64,000 nt of DNA from CAISIP01 sp031396205 (GCA_031396205.1 JANNKH010000082.1:4402-68401); one strand, 5' to 3'; numbered from the stretch's first letter, positions 8,309 to 17,423 are shown. A program made the numbers and translations. The notes: generated by a model not told the origin, from the sequence alone.

Positions 8309-9115
8309 ATGCCCCGTACATTCGTCGACCTCTCGATCTTCCTGGAAAACGACGTGCTCAGCGACCCACCGGCGTTCGCACCCAAGATCGAATACTTCAC
8401 GCACGAGAACACCTTTGCACAGATCGAGCCATTCTTTCCCGGCCTGAAAAAAGAGGACCTGCCCGATGGCGAAGGCTGGGCGGTGGAGACGGTCAGCCTG
8501 TCGACCCACAACGGCACCCACCTGGATGCCCCTTACCACTTCCACAGCACGATGAACAAGGCGCTGGGCAAGCCGGAAAAATCGATCGCGATCCACGAGG
8601 TGCCACTGGAATGGTGCTTCCAGCCCGGCGTCAAACTGGACTTCAGCCAGCTGCCCGACGGCTACGTCGTGACCGCCGCCGACGTAAAGAAGGAACTCGC
8701 ACGCATTGGCCACACCCTGTCTGCGCTGGAGATCGTCGTGGTCAATACCCGCGCCGGCAAGCGCTATGGCCAGCCGGACTATGTCGCCTCGGGTTGCGGC
8801 ATGGGTTATGAGGCCACCATGTATTTGCTCGAACGTGGCATCCGGCTGACCGGCACCGACGCCTGGAGCTGGGACGCGCCGTTCGTGCACACCGCGCAGA
8901 AATACGGCGCCAGCCACGACGCCTCGCTGATCTGGGAAGGCCACAAGGCCGGTCGCGACATCGGCTACTGCCACCTGGAGAAGCTGCACAACCTGGAGGT
9001 GTTGCCGCCGACCGGTTTCTTCATCTCCTGTTTCCCGCACAAGATCCGCGGTGCCTCGGCCGGCTGGACCCGCGCGGTGGCGATCTTCGACGAACGGCTG
9101 ACCGCTGCAGCCTGA
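8309..9115 (+). CDS. Cyclase-family metal-dependent hydrolase (kynurenine formamidase-like)
   Basis: A 268-residue member of the cyclase family, which contains KynB-type formamidases and polyketide cyclase-like hydrolases. The metal-binding signature HxGTHxDxPxH is present as HNGTHLDAPYH near residue 70, and later blocks include TRAGKRYGQPDY, GTDAWSWDAPF and the C-terminal FFISCFPHKIRGASAGWTR. The enzyme is expected to be cytoplasmic and Mn or Zn dependent, hydrolysing an amide or lactone. ATG 8309 has an AGGAGA ribosome binding site. It lies between the lactonase and fumarylacetoacetase genes, so it likely performs one hydrolytic step in the same catabolic route; no tryptophan-pathway genes are nearby. 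Confidence 0.88.
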   Translation: MPRTFVDLSIFLENDVLSDPPAFAPKIEYFTHENTFAQIEPFFPGLKKEDLPDGEGWAVETVSLSTHNGTHLDAPYHFHSTMNKALGKPEKSIAIHEVPLEWCFQPGVKLDFSQLPDGYVVTAADVKKELARIGHTLSALEIVVVNTRAGKRYGQPDYVASGCGMGYEATMYLLERGIRLTGTDAWSWDAPFVHTAQKYGASHDASLIWEGHKAGRDIGYCHLEKLHNLEVLPPTGFFISCFPHKIRGASAGWTRAVAIFDERLTAAA

Positions 9116-9133
9116 ACCGGGCCCGACACCCGC

Positions 9134-10474
9134 ATGCAGCAACGTAACCATACCCACAACCCCGGCGCGGCAAGCTGGCTGGCCTCGGCCAACATGCCCG
9201 GTTGTGATTTTCCGATTCAGAACCTGCCGTTTGCGGTCTTGCGGCGCGCTGGCAGTGACGAGAAATTCCGTGGTGGCGTGGCCATTGGCGACCAGGTGGT
9301 CGACCTGGCCGCATTGGCCGCCAGCGCGGGCCTGGGCGGGCTGGCACAGCAGGCCGTACAGATGTGCGCGCGCGACGCGCTGAACGATTTCCTGGCGCTG
9401 GGGCCAACGGCCTGGCAGGCGCTGCGCCATGCGCTGTTTGCCTTGCTCGACCAAGACGCCACCCCCGACATGGAGAGCATCGCGCGTAGCTGCCTGGTGC
9501 CACAGGACACCGTGGAATTTTCGTTGCCCAACCGCATCGGCGACTACACCGATTTCTATACCTCGCTGGACCATGCGCGCAATGTCGGCAAGCTGATCCG
9601 GCCTGATGACCCGGTGTCGCCGAACTTTCGCTGGATGCCGATCGCCTACCACGGGCGGGCGTCGAGCATCGGCGTCAGCGGCCAGCAGTTTCATCGCCCG
9701 ATGGGACAGGCGATGCCAGCGGGCGCCACGGCCCCGGTCTACGGCGCGTGCGCGCGGCTCGACTACGAGCTCGAGTTGGGTGTGCATATCGGCGTCGGCA
9801 ATGCGCAGGGCACGCCGATCCCATTGGCCGATGCCGAATCCCATGTCTTCGGTATCTGCATGCTCAACGACTGGTCGGCGCGCGATATCCAGTTCTGGGA
9901 GATGAACCCGCTGGGCCCCTTTCTGGGCAAGAACTTCGCGACCACCATCTCGCCGTGGATCGTCACCATGGAGGCGCTCGTTCCGTACCGACAGGCCTTG
10001 TCCCGGCCCGACGGTGATCCGCAGCCGCTGGCCTACCTCGCGGACGACGGCAACCGGCAAATGGGCGCCATCGACATCCAGCTCGACGTCTGGCTGCAGA
10101 CCACTGCACGCGCGGACCGGGGCGACCAGCCGGTACGCTTGAGCCGCACCAGCTTCAAGCACCAGTACTGGAGCGTGGCGCAGATGGTGGCGCACCACAC
10201 CGTGGGCGGCTGCAACCTGGCGCCCGGTGACCTGCTGGGCAGTGGCACCATCTCGGGTCCGGGTCCCGAACAGGCCGGCGCGATGATCGAACTGAGCAAG
10301 GGTGGCAGCGAGCCGATTGCGCTGCGTGGCGGCACGGGCGAACCCGAAGAACGGCGCTTTCTGCACGACGGCGACAGCGTGATCTACAGGGGTTGGTGCG
10401 AGGCGCCCGGAGCGGTACGGATCGGATTCGGCGAATGCCGGGGCACGGTGTTGCCGGCACCCGCAGCGCAATAG
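9134..10474 (+). CDS. fahA: Fumarylacetoacetase
   Basis: A 446-residue protein with the full two-domain layout of fumarylacetoacetase: an N-terminal SH3-like domain (residues 20-120) and a FAH catalytic domain. Conserved metal and active-site blocks include DYTDFYTSLDHARNVG near 136, YHGRASSI near 173, the metal-binding YELELGVHIG near 214, NDWSARDIQFWEM near 246 and GPFLGKNFATTISPW. It hydrolyses fumarylacetoacetate to fumarate and acetoacetate, the last step of homogentisate degradation. Homogentisate dioxygenase is not in the window, so here it may act on a related acylpyruvate. The divergent acetoacetyl-CoA synthetase could use its acetoacetate product. It follows the cyclase gene by 18 bp. 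Confidence 0.93.
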   Translation: MQQRNHTHNPGAASWLASANMPGCDFPIQNLPFAVLRRAGSDEKFRGGVAIGDQVVDLAALAASAGLGGLAQQAVQMCARDALNDFLALGPTAWQALRHALFALLDQDATPDMESIARSCLVPQDTVEFSLPNRIGDYTDFYTSLDHARNVGKLIRPDDPVSPNFRWMPIAYHGRASSIGVSGQQFHRPMGQAMPAGATAPVYGACARLDYELELGVHIGVGNAQGTPIPLADAESHVFGICMLNDWSARDIQFWEMNPLGPFLGKNFATTISPWIVTMEALVPYRQALSRPDGDPQPLAYLADDGNRQMGAIDIQLDVWLQTTARADRGDQPVRLSRTSFKHQYWSVAQMVAHHTVGGCNLAPGDLLGSGTISGPGPEQAGAMIELSKGGSEPIALRGGTGEPEERRFLHDGDSVIYRGWCEAPGAVRIGFGECRGTVLPAPAAQ

Positions 10475-10485
10475 GCGGTAGGACC

Positions 10486-10974
10486 ATGCCGTTGCCGACC
10501 CCCGAACTCGCATTCATCGCCGACCTGACGGTGCAGGTCGCCCCGCCGATCGAGGCCGGCATGGTCAGCGGCCTGAACAGCCGCGGCCGGCGCCGCATCG
10601 TCCCGATCACCGGCGGCAGCATGACAGGTCCGCGCCTGCAGGGGCGGGTGCTGCCCGGCGGCGCCGATTTCCAGATCGTGGTGTCCGACACCTGTGCCGA
10701 GCTGGACGCGCGCTACCTGATCGCGCTCGAGGGCCCGGAGCATGCAGGCCAGCATATCTTCGTGCAAAACCGCGCGCTGCGCCGCGGCAGTACAGCCGAC
10801 ATCGCGCGACTGGTTCGCGGCGAGGCGGTCGACCCGCAGGCGATCTATTTCCGCTGCGTGCCAACCTTCGAGGTGTCTGACGAGCGGTTGCGCTGGTTGA
10901 CCGAGAGTGTTTTTGTCGGTACCGGCGCGCGGTATCCAGACCGGGTGGAGATGCGGTTTTTTCTGCTGCACTGA
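10486..10974 (+). CDS. DUF3237 family protein
   Basis: A 162-residue protein of the DUF3237 family, recognisable from LAFIADLTVQV, the RRRIVPITGGSMTGPRLQG loop near residue 40, DFQIVVSDTCAELDARY near 65 and the C-terminal VFVGTGARYPDRVEM. The fold is a small beta-barrel and the function is unknown; family members are often encoded beside aromatic or lactone catabolic enzymes. ATG 10486 is 11 bp after the fahA stop, so it is the last gene of the catabolic operon. A longer reading frame starting inside fahA is rejected because the family N-terminus begins at MPLPTPELAF. Confidence 0.8.
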   Translation: MPLPTPELAFIADLTVQVAPPIEAGMVSGLNSRGRRRIVPITGGSMTGPRLQGRVLPGGADFQIVVSDTCAELDARYLIALEGPEHAGQHIFVQNRALRRGSTADIARLVRGEAVDPQAIYFRCVPTFEVSDERLRWLTESVFVGTGARYPDRVEMRFFLLH

Positions 10975-11137
10975 GGCGTTGAAGCGCTTGGCAGCGTAGT
11001 GGCCAGCGCCACTGGCTCCAGGCTGCCGGGAAATTGCGCGCCACTGGCGTCGCGTTGTCGAACTTCGATCCGCGCTGGCAAGGACATGGTGGCTGCGGGG
11101 CCGTCTGGACGGGGTCACCTGGCTGGCAATCGGCCTG

Positions 11138-13441
11138 TCATGCCTTGCGTGGCCGGCGCAGCACGACGCTGCCACACAGCCGGTCATGCAGGGTCTGGCG
11201 CCGCGTGTTGAAGGGTTGCATCAGGTAGCCCAGGCCGGCGACGTAGTTCGACACGAAACTCGCGAAATGGCGCGCGGTCGCCCGCGCGAAACTCAGCCGG
11301 TGGCCTTGCAGGTCGGTGACGAATATGCCCACCAGCCGCATACCCGGAGTACTCCCCCGTGCACCGGCAAGCGACAGCGCATGGTAGATCCAGAACAGCA
11401 GCAGCAGCAGACCTATCATCGCCGCACCGGCGAGCTCGTCTGAAAAGCTGTCGACATCGACATCGAATATCGCCAACGCAATGCCGACGCCGATCAATAG
11501 CAAAAGAAAGGCGAAAGAAAGGCACACCCAATCGGCCACATGCGCCAGCGCACGTTGCCAGAAAGTCGCATAGACGGTCTCATACACGGTCACGGCATCG
11601 ACGAACCCGGCTTCGGACATCTTTTCCAGGTCCTCGACCAGTTTGCGGGCGGCCCCGTCATGGCGATCGATGGATCGCAAGGAGGCGTGTCGAAAAAACC
11701 GCTTGTACAGCGGTGCCAGCACCAGGTAGGCGAGCGCGGCCGGTATGCCCGTCAGCATCTGCAGGATCAGGTGTTCCCACTGACGGACCAGGCCCCAGCG
11801 TTCGCCCCCATCCTGGACCGAGACGAACATGCGGAACACATCACTGGCGAAATCCTGCACCTGGTGCGATGTCTGCAAGGCCAGGAATATGACCAGCGCC
11901 AGCACGACGGGCACCAGATTCCAACCGCCACGCCAGCGATGGTCGATTTCGGCTTCGAGCTTTTCGGCGATCTGCACCCCGCGGCTGCGATCCAGAAAAC
12001 CCATCGCCGATACGTAATCGCCCTGGTACTGCGCGGCCCACGCGGGCGTCGGTTCATTGTGCTCGCGCCAGTGCAGGGCGCCGCGCAGATCGGGGTCGCG
12101 CCACAGGCTGGCCTGCTTGGCGTCGTAGAGCGCGGCTGTCTCGACCACCCGCCGGTACATGCGCGCCGAACCGGCCTCCTCGTCGGCCCAGACGGCAAGA
12201 CGCTCCCACACCCGCAACAGGCTCTCGTGGGAGATGTCGATGACCGAGTCCGGCTCCAGCGCCTCACCCAGTGGCGGCATCAGGAACGAGCGGCTGGGCT
12301 TGCGGAAGCGATCGATCACGGCTACCAGCTCGGCCTGCGAGGCGCCGGTGGTCGCGCACAGGGTGTCGAGCCGGGTCGGCCGCCGGATGCCGCGCGGATC
12401 GGTTCCCTTGTCGGTCAGTGCCTTGAAAACCCGTTCGCAGGTACGCCGCTGACGCGTGTCTGCCAGTTCACCAAAGGCCTTTTCGGCGTGCCGGTCGAGC
12501 GCATGCGCCATGCCCCCGATGGCTTCGTAATGCGCCAGTTCGATGCCACCCTGGGCCCCACCATCGTTTTCCCAGTTGGCCCAGGTCCGGTTCAGGGCGT
12601 GCTGCAATATCGACAACTGGTCGGGGTTGTCGCCCACGTCGTTGAGCAGCCGCGTCTGCAGGACCGGGCTGATCGTGGCGCGCGCCACGCTGACCGGACC
12701 GGCAATGGCGGCACGAATCTCGTCGCGCGTCAGCCGTGGCACCAGGTACTGGCCTTCATTGATGGCTTCGGGCAGGCCATGAAACTGCGCGCACTCGCCA
12801 AGGAAGTCCGACCGCATGGTCAATACCACATGGATCGGCAGATCCCGTTGCGCGGCGGCCTCGAGCAGCATACGCACAAATGCGACAGCATCCGTGGCAG
12901 GTCCATGCGCCTGGGTCGGCGCCTTTTGCGACACGCCACGATAGCGGAAAAGCTCCTCGAACTGGTCCACCACCAGCAACAGGTGCTCGCCCGCCGGCAG
13001 GCGTGCCTGCTCGACGATGTCCACCAGCCCGAGACTACCCAGGCGCAACGTGGCCTCGACAAGCTGTTCGAGCGGCATTTCAGCCCGTGGTCCGCTTTGG
13101 AACAGCACCCCTGGACGCGCCAGTGCCCGGGCCAGGGCGCCAATGGGGTTGTCGCCAGGACGCAGTTGCGCCATGCGCCATGCCGAGCCGGCTTGGGACA
13201 TGTAGCCGCGGTGCAGCGCCGGACGCAGCCCGCAATTGACCAGCGAGGACTTGCCGCTGCCCGACGTGCCCACCACGGCCAGGAAACGCCGTACGGCCAG
13301 TTTGTCCACCATGCGGTCGACCTGGTTCTCGCGACCGAAAAACAGATGCTCCTCGTCCGGCCGAAAGGGCCGCAGACCGGGAAAGGGATTGCGCACGGCC
13401 GTGGCAGGCAACGGCCCGGCTTGTGACGCGGATTCAGCCAC
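11138..13441 (-). CDS. nSTAND-type ATPase with membrane segments and C-terminal RDD domain
   Basis: A 767-residue protein. Residues 18-60 carry the nSTAND1 entry sequence NPFPGLRPFRPDEEHLFFGR followed by Walker A GTSGSGKSS (58-66) and Walker B LLLVVDQFEEL (154-164). A winged-helix-like region containing DISHESLLRVWERL (402-415) follows. The C-terminal third is membranous: helices near 507-523, 558-578, 636-658 and 672-692, and an RDD domain (about 630-765) ending STPGMRLVGIFVTD and TLHDRLCGSVVL. There are no WD40 or TPR sensor repeats, which many STAND proteins carry. GTG 13441 overlaps the upstream TIR gene by 8 bp, implying translational coupling. I infer a membrane-bound switch ATPase that works with the TIR protein; the exact role is unproven. 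Confidence 0.85.
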   Translation of the reverse strand: MAESASQAGPLPATAVRNPFPGLRPFRPDEEHLFFGRENQVDRMVDKLAVRRFLAVVGTSGSGKSSLVNCGLRPALHRGYMSQAGSAWRMAQLRPGDNPIGALARALARPGVLFQSGPRAEMPLEQLVEATLRLGSLGLVDIVEQARLPAGEHLLLVVDQFEELFRYRGVSQKAPTQAHGPATDAVAFVRMLLEAAAQRDLPIHVVLTMRSDFLGECAQFHGLPEAINEGQYLVPRLTRDEIRAAIAGPVSVARATISPVLQTRLLNDVGDNPDQLSILQHALNRTWANWENDGGAQGGIELAHYEAIGGMAHALDRHAEKAFGELADTRQRRTCERVFKALTDKGTDPRGIRRPTRLDTLCATTGASQAELVAVIDRFRKPSRSFLMPPLGEALEPDSVIDISHESLLRVWERLAVWADEEAGSARMYRRVVETAALYDAKQASLWRDPDLRGALHWREHNEPTPAWAAQYQGDYVSAMGFLDRSRGVQIAEKLEAEIDHRWRGGWNLVPVVLALVIFLALQTSHQVQDFASDVFRMFVSVQDGGERWGLVRQWEHLILQMLTGIPAALAYLVLAPLYKRFFRHASLRSIDRHDGAARKLVEDLEKMSEAGFVDAVTVYETVYATFWQRALAHVADWVCLSFAFLLLLIGVGIALAIFDVDVDSFSDELAGAAMIGLLLLLFWIYHALSLAGARGSTPGMRLVGIFVTDLQGHRLSFARATARHFASFVSNYVAGLGYLMQPFNTRRQTLHDRLCGSVVLRRPRKA

Positions 13442-14945
13442 GCTGCATTCCGGCCAGCGCTTGCAGGAACGGCGCCACAGCCGCTGCGCTGAAGCCCTGC
13501 ATGCCGTCAATCACATGGGGTTCGATCATGTCGAGGCAATCGGTCTTGGCGGATGTAACGGGTTCGGCCAGCCAGGTATACACGAGCAGTGGCCGGCCGG
13601 ACCGCAGCGCCGCCGACTTGCGCAGGTCGCCGTCAACCGTGGCCCGCCACGCCTCGGTGCCGGCGCCATGAAACACCAGCACGGCATCGCACTGGGTCAG
13701 GCGCTCCTGATTGGCGCCGCGCACCGCGCCGGCATCGCCCTCGAACACCGGCGTCTGCACGTCCAGGCCCTGCTCCTTCAAGAAGCGGCGCAGCGGGACG
13801 GTGCTCTTGCGATCACGTTCGTCGCACACCAGATACACCAGGCCTGCGCCCCGGGCATCGCACACGGCCGCGGGCTCGGCAGGGGGCGGGTTCTCGATCT
13901 GGTCCAGCGCCGCCTGCACCGCGCCTTTGACAGCCTCGAGGTCGGCAACGATGACGTCAGCGGCAAACTGCGCATCGGCGTCGCGATGCAGCATATCGAT
14001 GAATCCCTGCTGGCGCGGATCGGTTGTGCGGATGCTGTCGGGCAGCGAGATGACACGGCGCAGCGGCGCGCCGCGTGCCTGCTGGACGGCCAGCTGATTT
14101 TGCAGCTCGGCCACCGACTTCTGGCTCTCGCCGTCGCACACCGCGCCGTACAGACTGCCGACCAGGTGAATCGACAACGCGCTTTCGCAGAGCAGCCGCG
14201 CCACCTCGGCTGTGTACTGTTCCTCGTCGTTGGGCAACTGGCTCTCGGGCACCACGCGATAGCCGCGCATCTGCAGCTCGGTCCGCAATGCTGAACGGTC
14301 ATCGCGGCGGTCCTTGCTGCATTCGGCCAGGTAGACCATCGGCCTGGGCCGTTCCGTCGATAACGCGGGACTGTCCTGGGTGCCTGGTTCGGGCAAGGCG
14401 TCGAGCTTCTTGACGAGGCTGGCAATACTCTGGGCCAGGCGCACGCACTCGTTGGCAAGCTTCGGACCCAGCGCCGGGTCGTAGGCGGGGTTGAGCTCCT
14501 TTTCAACACCGTTCGGATCGCGCACGTAGAAGTCGAATCCCAGCGTATCGCGCATCGGCGCAGGCAGCGGCTCCTGGCTGTCCACCGGCAGGGCAATGAC
14601 CTTGAAGATGCGCGACTTGTTGTCCACCTGCAGGCCACCGCTGTGTTGCGCCGATTCGCAGAACGAATGCGCCTCGCGCAGGCACCATTCCGACTGCACA
14701 TATCGTGGGCTGACCACGGCCACCAGAGCGGCTGTTTCGGGAAACTGCGACAAGATCTCCTGCGCGAATACGTCGTTGCCCTGCAGCTTGGCGTCGCGCC
14801 AGATCTCGGCCTTGCGACCCAGACGCATGCTCAGGATCACGTCCAGTGACGCGTGGAAACGGTTGACCCAGCCGATGTCGTCCCCGGACACCGGCTGGTT
14901 GTCGAGATGGGCATAGCTGATGAACAGGTGCTTGCGATATTGCAT
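13434..14945 (-). CDS. Triple TIR-fold protein (TIR effector candidate)
   Basis: A 503-residue soluble protein. Residues 5-100 form a TIR domain: HLFISYAHLDN at the first strand, EIWRDAKLQGNDVF at the BB-loop region, and SPRYVQSEWCLREAHSF, in which Glu91 of the WCLRE segment aligns with the NADase catalytic glutamate. Two further TIR-like modules follow: residues 203-345 (VYLAECSKDRRDDRSALRTE, then SIHLVGSLYGAVCDGESQKS) and 369-495 (LVYLVCDERDRKS, then CDAVLVFHGAG). The later two lack an obvious catalytic glutamate. ATG 14945 has GGAGG ten bases upstream. It is encoded directly before, and overlaps, the nSTAND-RDD ATPase. The likely role is a nucleotide-sensing or NAD-consuming effector in defence, inferred from domain content. 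Confidence 0.86.
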   Translation of the reverse strand: MQYRKHLFISYAHLDNQPVSGDDIGWVNRFHASLDVILSMRLGRKAEIWRDAKLQGNDVFAQEILSQFPETAALVAVVSPRYVQSEWCLREAHSFCESAQHSGGLQVDNKSRIFKVIALPVDSQEPLPAPMRDTLGFDFYVRDPNGVEKELNPAYDPALGPKLANECVRLAQSIASLVKKLDALPEPGTQDSPALSTERPRPMVYLAECSKDRRDDRSALRTELQMRGYRVVPESQLPNDEEQYTAEVARLLCESALSIHLVGSLYGAVCDGESQKSVAELQNQLAVQQARGAPLRRVISLPDSIRTTDPRQQGFIDMLHRDADAQFAADVIVADLEAVKGAVQAALDQIENPPPAEPAAVCDARGAGLVYLVCDERDRKSTVPLRRFLKEQGLDVQTPVFEGDAGAVRGANQERLTQCDAVLVFHGAGTEAWRATVDGDLRKSAALRSGRPLLVYTWLAEPVTSAKTDCLDMIEPHVIDGMQGFSAAAVAPFLQALAGMQRG

Positions 14946-15187
14946 CGTTGCGCGTCCTCCGATCCCCGCGCACGAGTCATCGTAGACGCGAACCGGGCAC
15001 GGCGCAAGCCGCTGTCCGGACCCTGTCCCGCCACGCGCGCCGGGTCATGGCGCCTCGCCAGCGCCACCCGCTCGGCCCGCGATCCGGGCTGGCATATGCG
15101 CGGCGACTGACCTGTGCCGCGCATCGGTGGCCCGGAGATCGCCAGACGACACCTGGGACATCATGCGGCGGCACTACTCCCGCCTGC

Positions 15188-15211
15188 GCACAATTGCACA
15201 ATTGCACAATA
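15188..15211 (+). repeat. Three tandem 8-mers upstream of the thioesterase gene
   Basis: GCACAATT at 15188-15195 and 15196-15203 is followed by GCACAATA at 15204-15211, 20 bp before the thioesterase start. It is an AT-rich island in GC-rich DNA. It could be promoter or operator sequence or simple replication slippage; nothing else distinguishes it. Confidence 0.6.
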
Positions 15212-15230
15212 GGGACTGAGACGACAGGCC

Positions 15231-15677
15231 ATGAACATCACCGATTCAAATCCCATGCGCATCTGGAAAAAAGCCCTATCCATCGAAGACCTCACCAACA
15301 GTCACCTCGACACCGCAGTCGCCTGGCTCGGCATGGAGTTCCTGGAGGTTGGCGACGATTTCATCCGTGCCCGCATCCCCGTTGACAAACGCACGCGCCA
15401 GCCCTATGGCCTGCTACACGGCGGTGTGTCGGTGGTGCTGGCGGAAACGCTGGGATCGTGCGGCGCGGCGTATTCGATTCCGCTGGGGTATCGCTGCGTC
15501 GGCCTGGACATCAATGCCAACCATCTCAAGGGCGCGACCAGCGGCTGGGTCACCGGCGTCACACGGCCAATCCACATCGGGCGCAGCACCCAGGTGTGGC
15601 AGATCGACATGCGCAATGACGCCGGCGCCATGACCTGCGTCTCGCGCATCACGATGGCGGTGCTGGCGCCGCGCTGA
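15231..15677 (+). CDS. Hotdog-fold acyl-CoA thioesterase (PaaI/MenI-like)
   Basis: A 148-residue single hotdog domain. The signature QPYGLLHGGVSVVLAETLGS (residues 61-80) contains the catalytic-helix HGG and glutamate typical of the PaaI/YbdB/MenI group; the C-terminal strands GLDINANHLK, GWVTGVTRPIHIGRSTQVWQ and CVSRITMAVL match the family. These enzymes act as tetramers hydrolysing aryl- or acyl-CoA esters in the cytoplasm. ATG 15231 lies shortly after an AT-rich tandem repeat. The gene stands alone, divergent from the TIR gene, so context does not narrow the substrate. Confidence 0.88.
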   Translation: MNITDSNPMRIWKKALSIEDLTNSHLDTAVAWLGMEFLEVGDDFIRARIPVDKRTRQPYGLLHGGVSVVLAETLGSCGAAYSIPLGYRCVGLDINANHLKGATSGWVTGVTRPIHIGRSTQVWQIDMRNDAGAMTCVSRITMAVLAPR

Positions 15678-15825
15678 GTCGGGTTCGGCCGGCGGCTGGC
15701 GCTCAACCAGGCTGCGGGTAATGTTTTGTAAAGCGCAGGGCCTGCGTCATCTGCAGCTGCTGTAATTGCGTTGAAATACACAAGCCCCGCTTGTGCCCGC
15801 CATGCCAGGCTGCCGCAGCAACACC

Positions 15826-17403
15826 ATGCCCCCCAACTCCACGCCAATCCCCCGCTCGGTGCGGCGCCGGTCCGCGATCCAGGCGTTGGCAATCCCTGCA
15901 CTGTGGAGCGCGGCAGCCGCGTGGCGGCGCGGCGTTGCTGCGGTGCCGGACGCCTCGGCCCCAAGCGCATCGGCTGCGGCCTGGCGCGCGTTGTCGCGCG
16001 TCGGTTATGGGCCCACCGCCCGGCTCGCGCAGGCGGTCCACGACATGCCCAGCGCCCGCACATGGGTCGGCCAGCAGGTCGATACTGCATTCGCCGCCGC
16101 CCGGCAGGCACCGCATATTCCGCCGGAACTGGCGGGATTCAATGCGCCCCTGCCCGAACTGTTCGAAGGCGCCCGCAAGGAGCGGCAGGCGCGCCAGCAG
16201 ATCAAGGCCGATGCGGGCAACGGCATTGAAGCCCCGAACGGTTCCCGCATCGACTTTCTCGCCGACAAGGACCCGTTGTATTTCAACCGCGCGATGGTGC
16301 AGCAGGCCGCTGCCTGGCGGCTGCACAGCGCCAGCCATCCCGAACGGGAAAACCCGCTGCTGGCGCGGCTGACCGAGTTCTGGTTCAACCATCTCAATGT
16401 CTATGCCGGCAAGGGCACCGTGCGGCCGTTTGTCGGGCACTACGCCGTGAACGTTGCGCGCGCGCACGCGCTGGGCAAGTTCGAGGACCTGCTGCTGGCC
16501 AGTGCCCGCCATCCGGCGATGCTGTTCTACCTCGACCAGTTCCAGAGCGTGGCCGACGGCAGCCGTGGCCTGGACGGGCGCGCGCGCGGCCTGAACGAGA
16601 ACTATGCGCGCGAGCTGATGGAGTTGCACAGCCTGGGCGTGGATGGCGGGTATGAGCAGGCCGACGTGCGCGCCCTGGCACGGGTACTGACCGGTTGGAC
16701 CGTATCGCCCCGCGAGGCCAGCGGTTTTCGCTTCGCGCCGCGCCTGCACGATGGCGGGCGCAAGCGGATCCTGGGACAGGATTTCCCACGGGGCCTCTTG
16801 GGCGCCGGCGAGCGCGAGGGTGAGGAGGCGATTCGCATGCTGGCGCGCCACCCATCCACCGCCCAACGTGTCTGCACGCGACTGGCCCAGTTTTTCGTCA
16901 CCGACCTGCCCACAACAGAACTGGTGCAATCACTCAGCGCCACCTTCCTGGCCAGCCAGGGTGACCTGCGCCAGGTGATACACCAGCTACTGGAATCACC
17001 GGATTTCTGGGCCGGCGAAAACCGCCTGTTCAAGACCCCGATGGACTTCGCGCTGTCGGCACTGACCGTGATGCAGGATGACGCACCCGGCGCAATGGAC
17101 AGCGCCTCCGGAGCGCCGGAGCGCCGCAGCATGGTGCTGGCATTGGGCTTTCTGGCCAGCGTCGGGCAGCCGCTGCACGGCTGGCAAACGCCCGACGGCT
17201 ATCGCTTCGATGCAGCGACCTGGCTGGCACCGGAAGCGCTGACCCGGCGCGCCGATTTCGCATTGGCGCTGGCGCGCCAGGCGCCCGAACCCGCATTCCT
17301 CCGGCGCTACCTAGGCGCCGCAACCCTGGACAGCATCGCCAAAGAGGTGCCGGCCCTGCGCGTCGGCCTGATGCTGGCCAGCCCCGATTTCATGTACAAA
17401 TAG
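15826..17403 (+). CDS. DUF1800 domain-containing protein
   Basis: A 525-residue DUF1800 protein. An arginine-rich start (SVRRRSAIQALAIPALW) followed by alanine-rich hydrophobic sequence looks like an export signal, possibly Tat-type, over residues 1-40. The conserved core includes LTEFWFNHLNVYAGKG near 180, the highly conserved GLNENYARELMELHSLGVDG near 258, ADVRALARVLTGWTV and the C-terminal ASPDFMYK. The biochemical function is unknown. ATG 15826 is chosen; ATG 15793, eleven codons upstream, is equally possible as neither has a clear ribosome binding site. It is 20 bp from the DUF1501 gene, and these two families almost always occur as a pair. Confidence 0.88.
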   Translation: MPPNSTPIPRSVRRRSAIQALAIPALWSAAAAWRRGVAAVPDASAPSASAAAWRALSRVGYGPTARLAQAVHDMPSARTWVGQQVDTAFAAARQAPHIPPELAGFNAPLPELFEGARKERQARQQIKADAGNGIEAPNGSRIDFLADKDPLYFNRAMVQQAAAWRLHSASHPERENPLLARLTEFWFNHLNVYAGKGTVRPFVGHYAVNVARAHALGKFEDLLLASARHPAMLFYLDQFQSVADGSRGLDGRARGLNENYARELMELHSLGVDGGYEQADVRALARVLTGWTVSPREASGFRFAPRLHDGGRKRILGQDFPRGLLGAGEREGEEAIRMLARHPSTAQRVCTRLAQFFVTDLPTTELVQSLSATFLASQGDLRQVIHQLLESPDFWAGENRLFKTPMDFALSALTVMQDDAPGAMDSASGAPERRSMVLALGFLASVGQPLHGWQTPDGYRFDAATWLAPEALTRRADFALALARQAPEPAFLRRYLGAATLDSIAKEVPALRVGLMLASPDFMYK

Positions 17404-17423
17404 CGCATGCACGAGGGGAACCC

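Noticed and set aside
7505..10513. A 1002-codon open frame on the minus strand across the lactonase, cyclase and fumarylacetoacetase genes
   Set aside because: It is antisense to three genes with clear family motifs and its translation has low-complexity Arg/Gln/His content typical of the shadow frame of GC-rich coding DNA.
11540..13426. A 628-codon plus-strand open frame antisense to the nSTAND gene
   Set aside because: The minus strand has Walker A and B and membrane helices; the plus-strand product has no recognisable domain.
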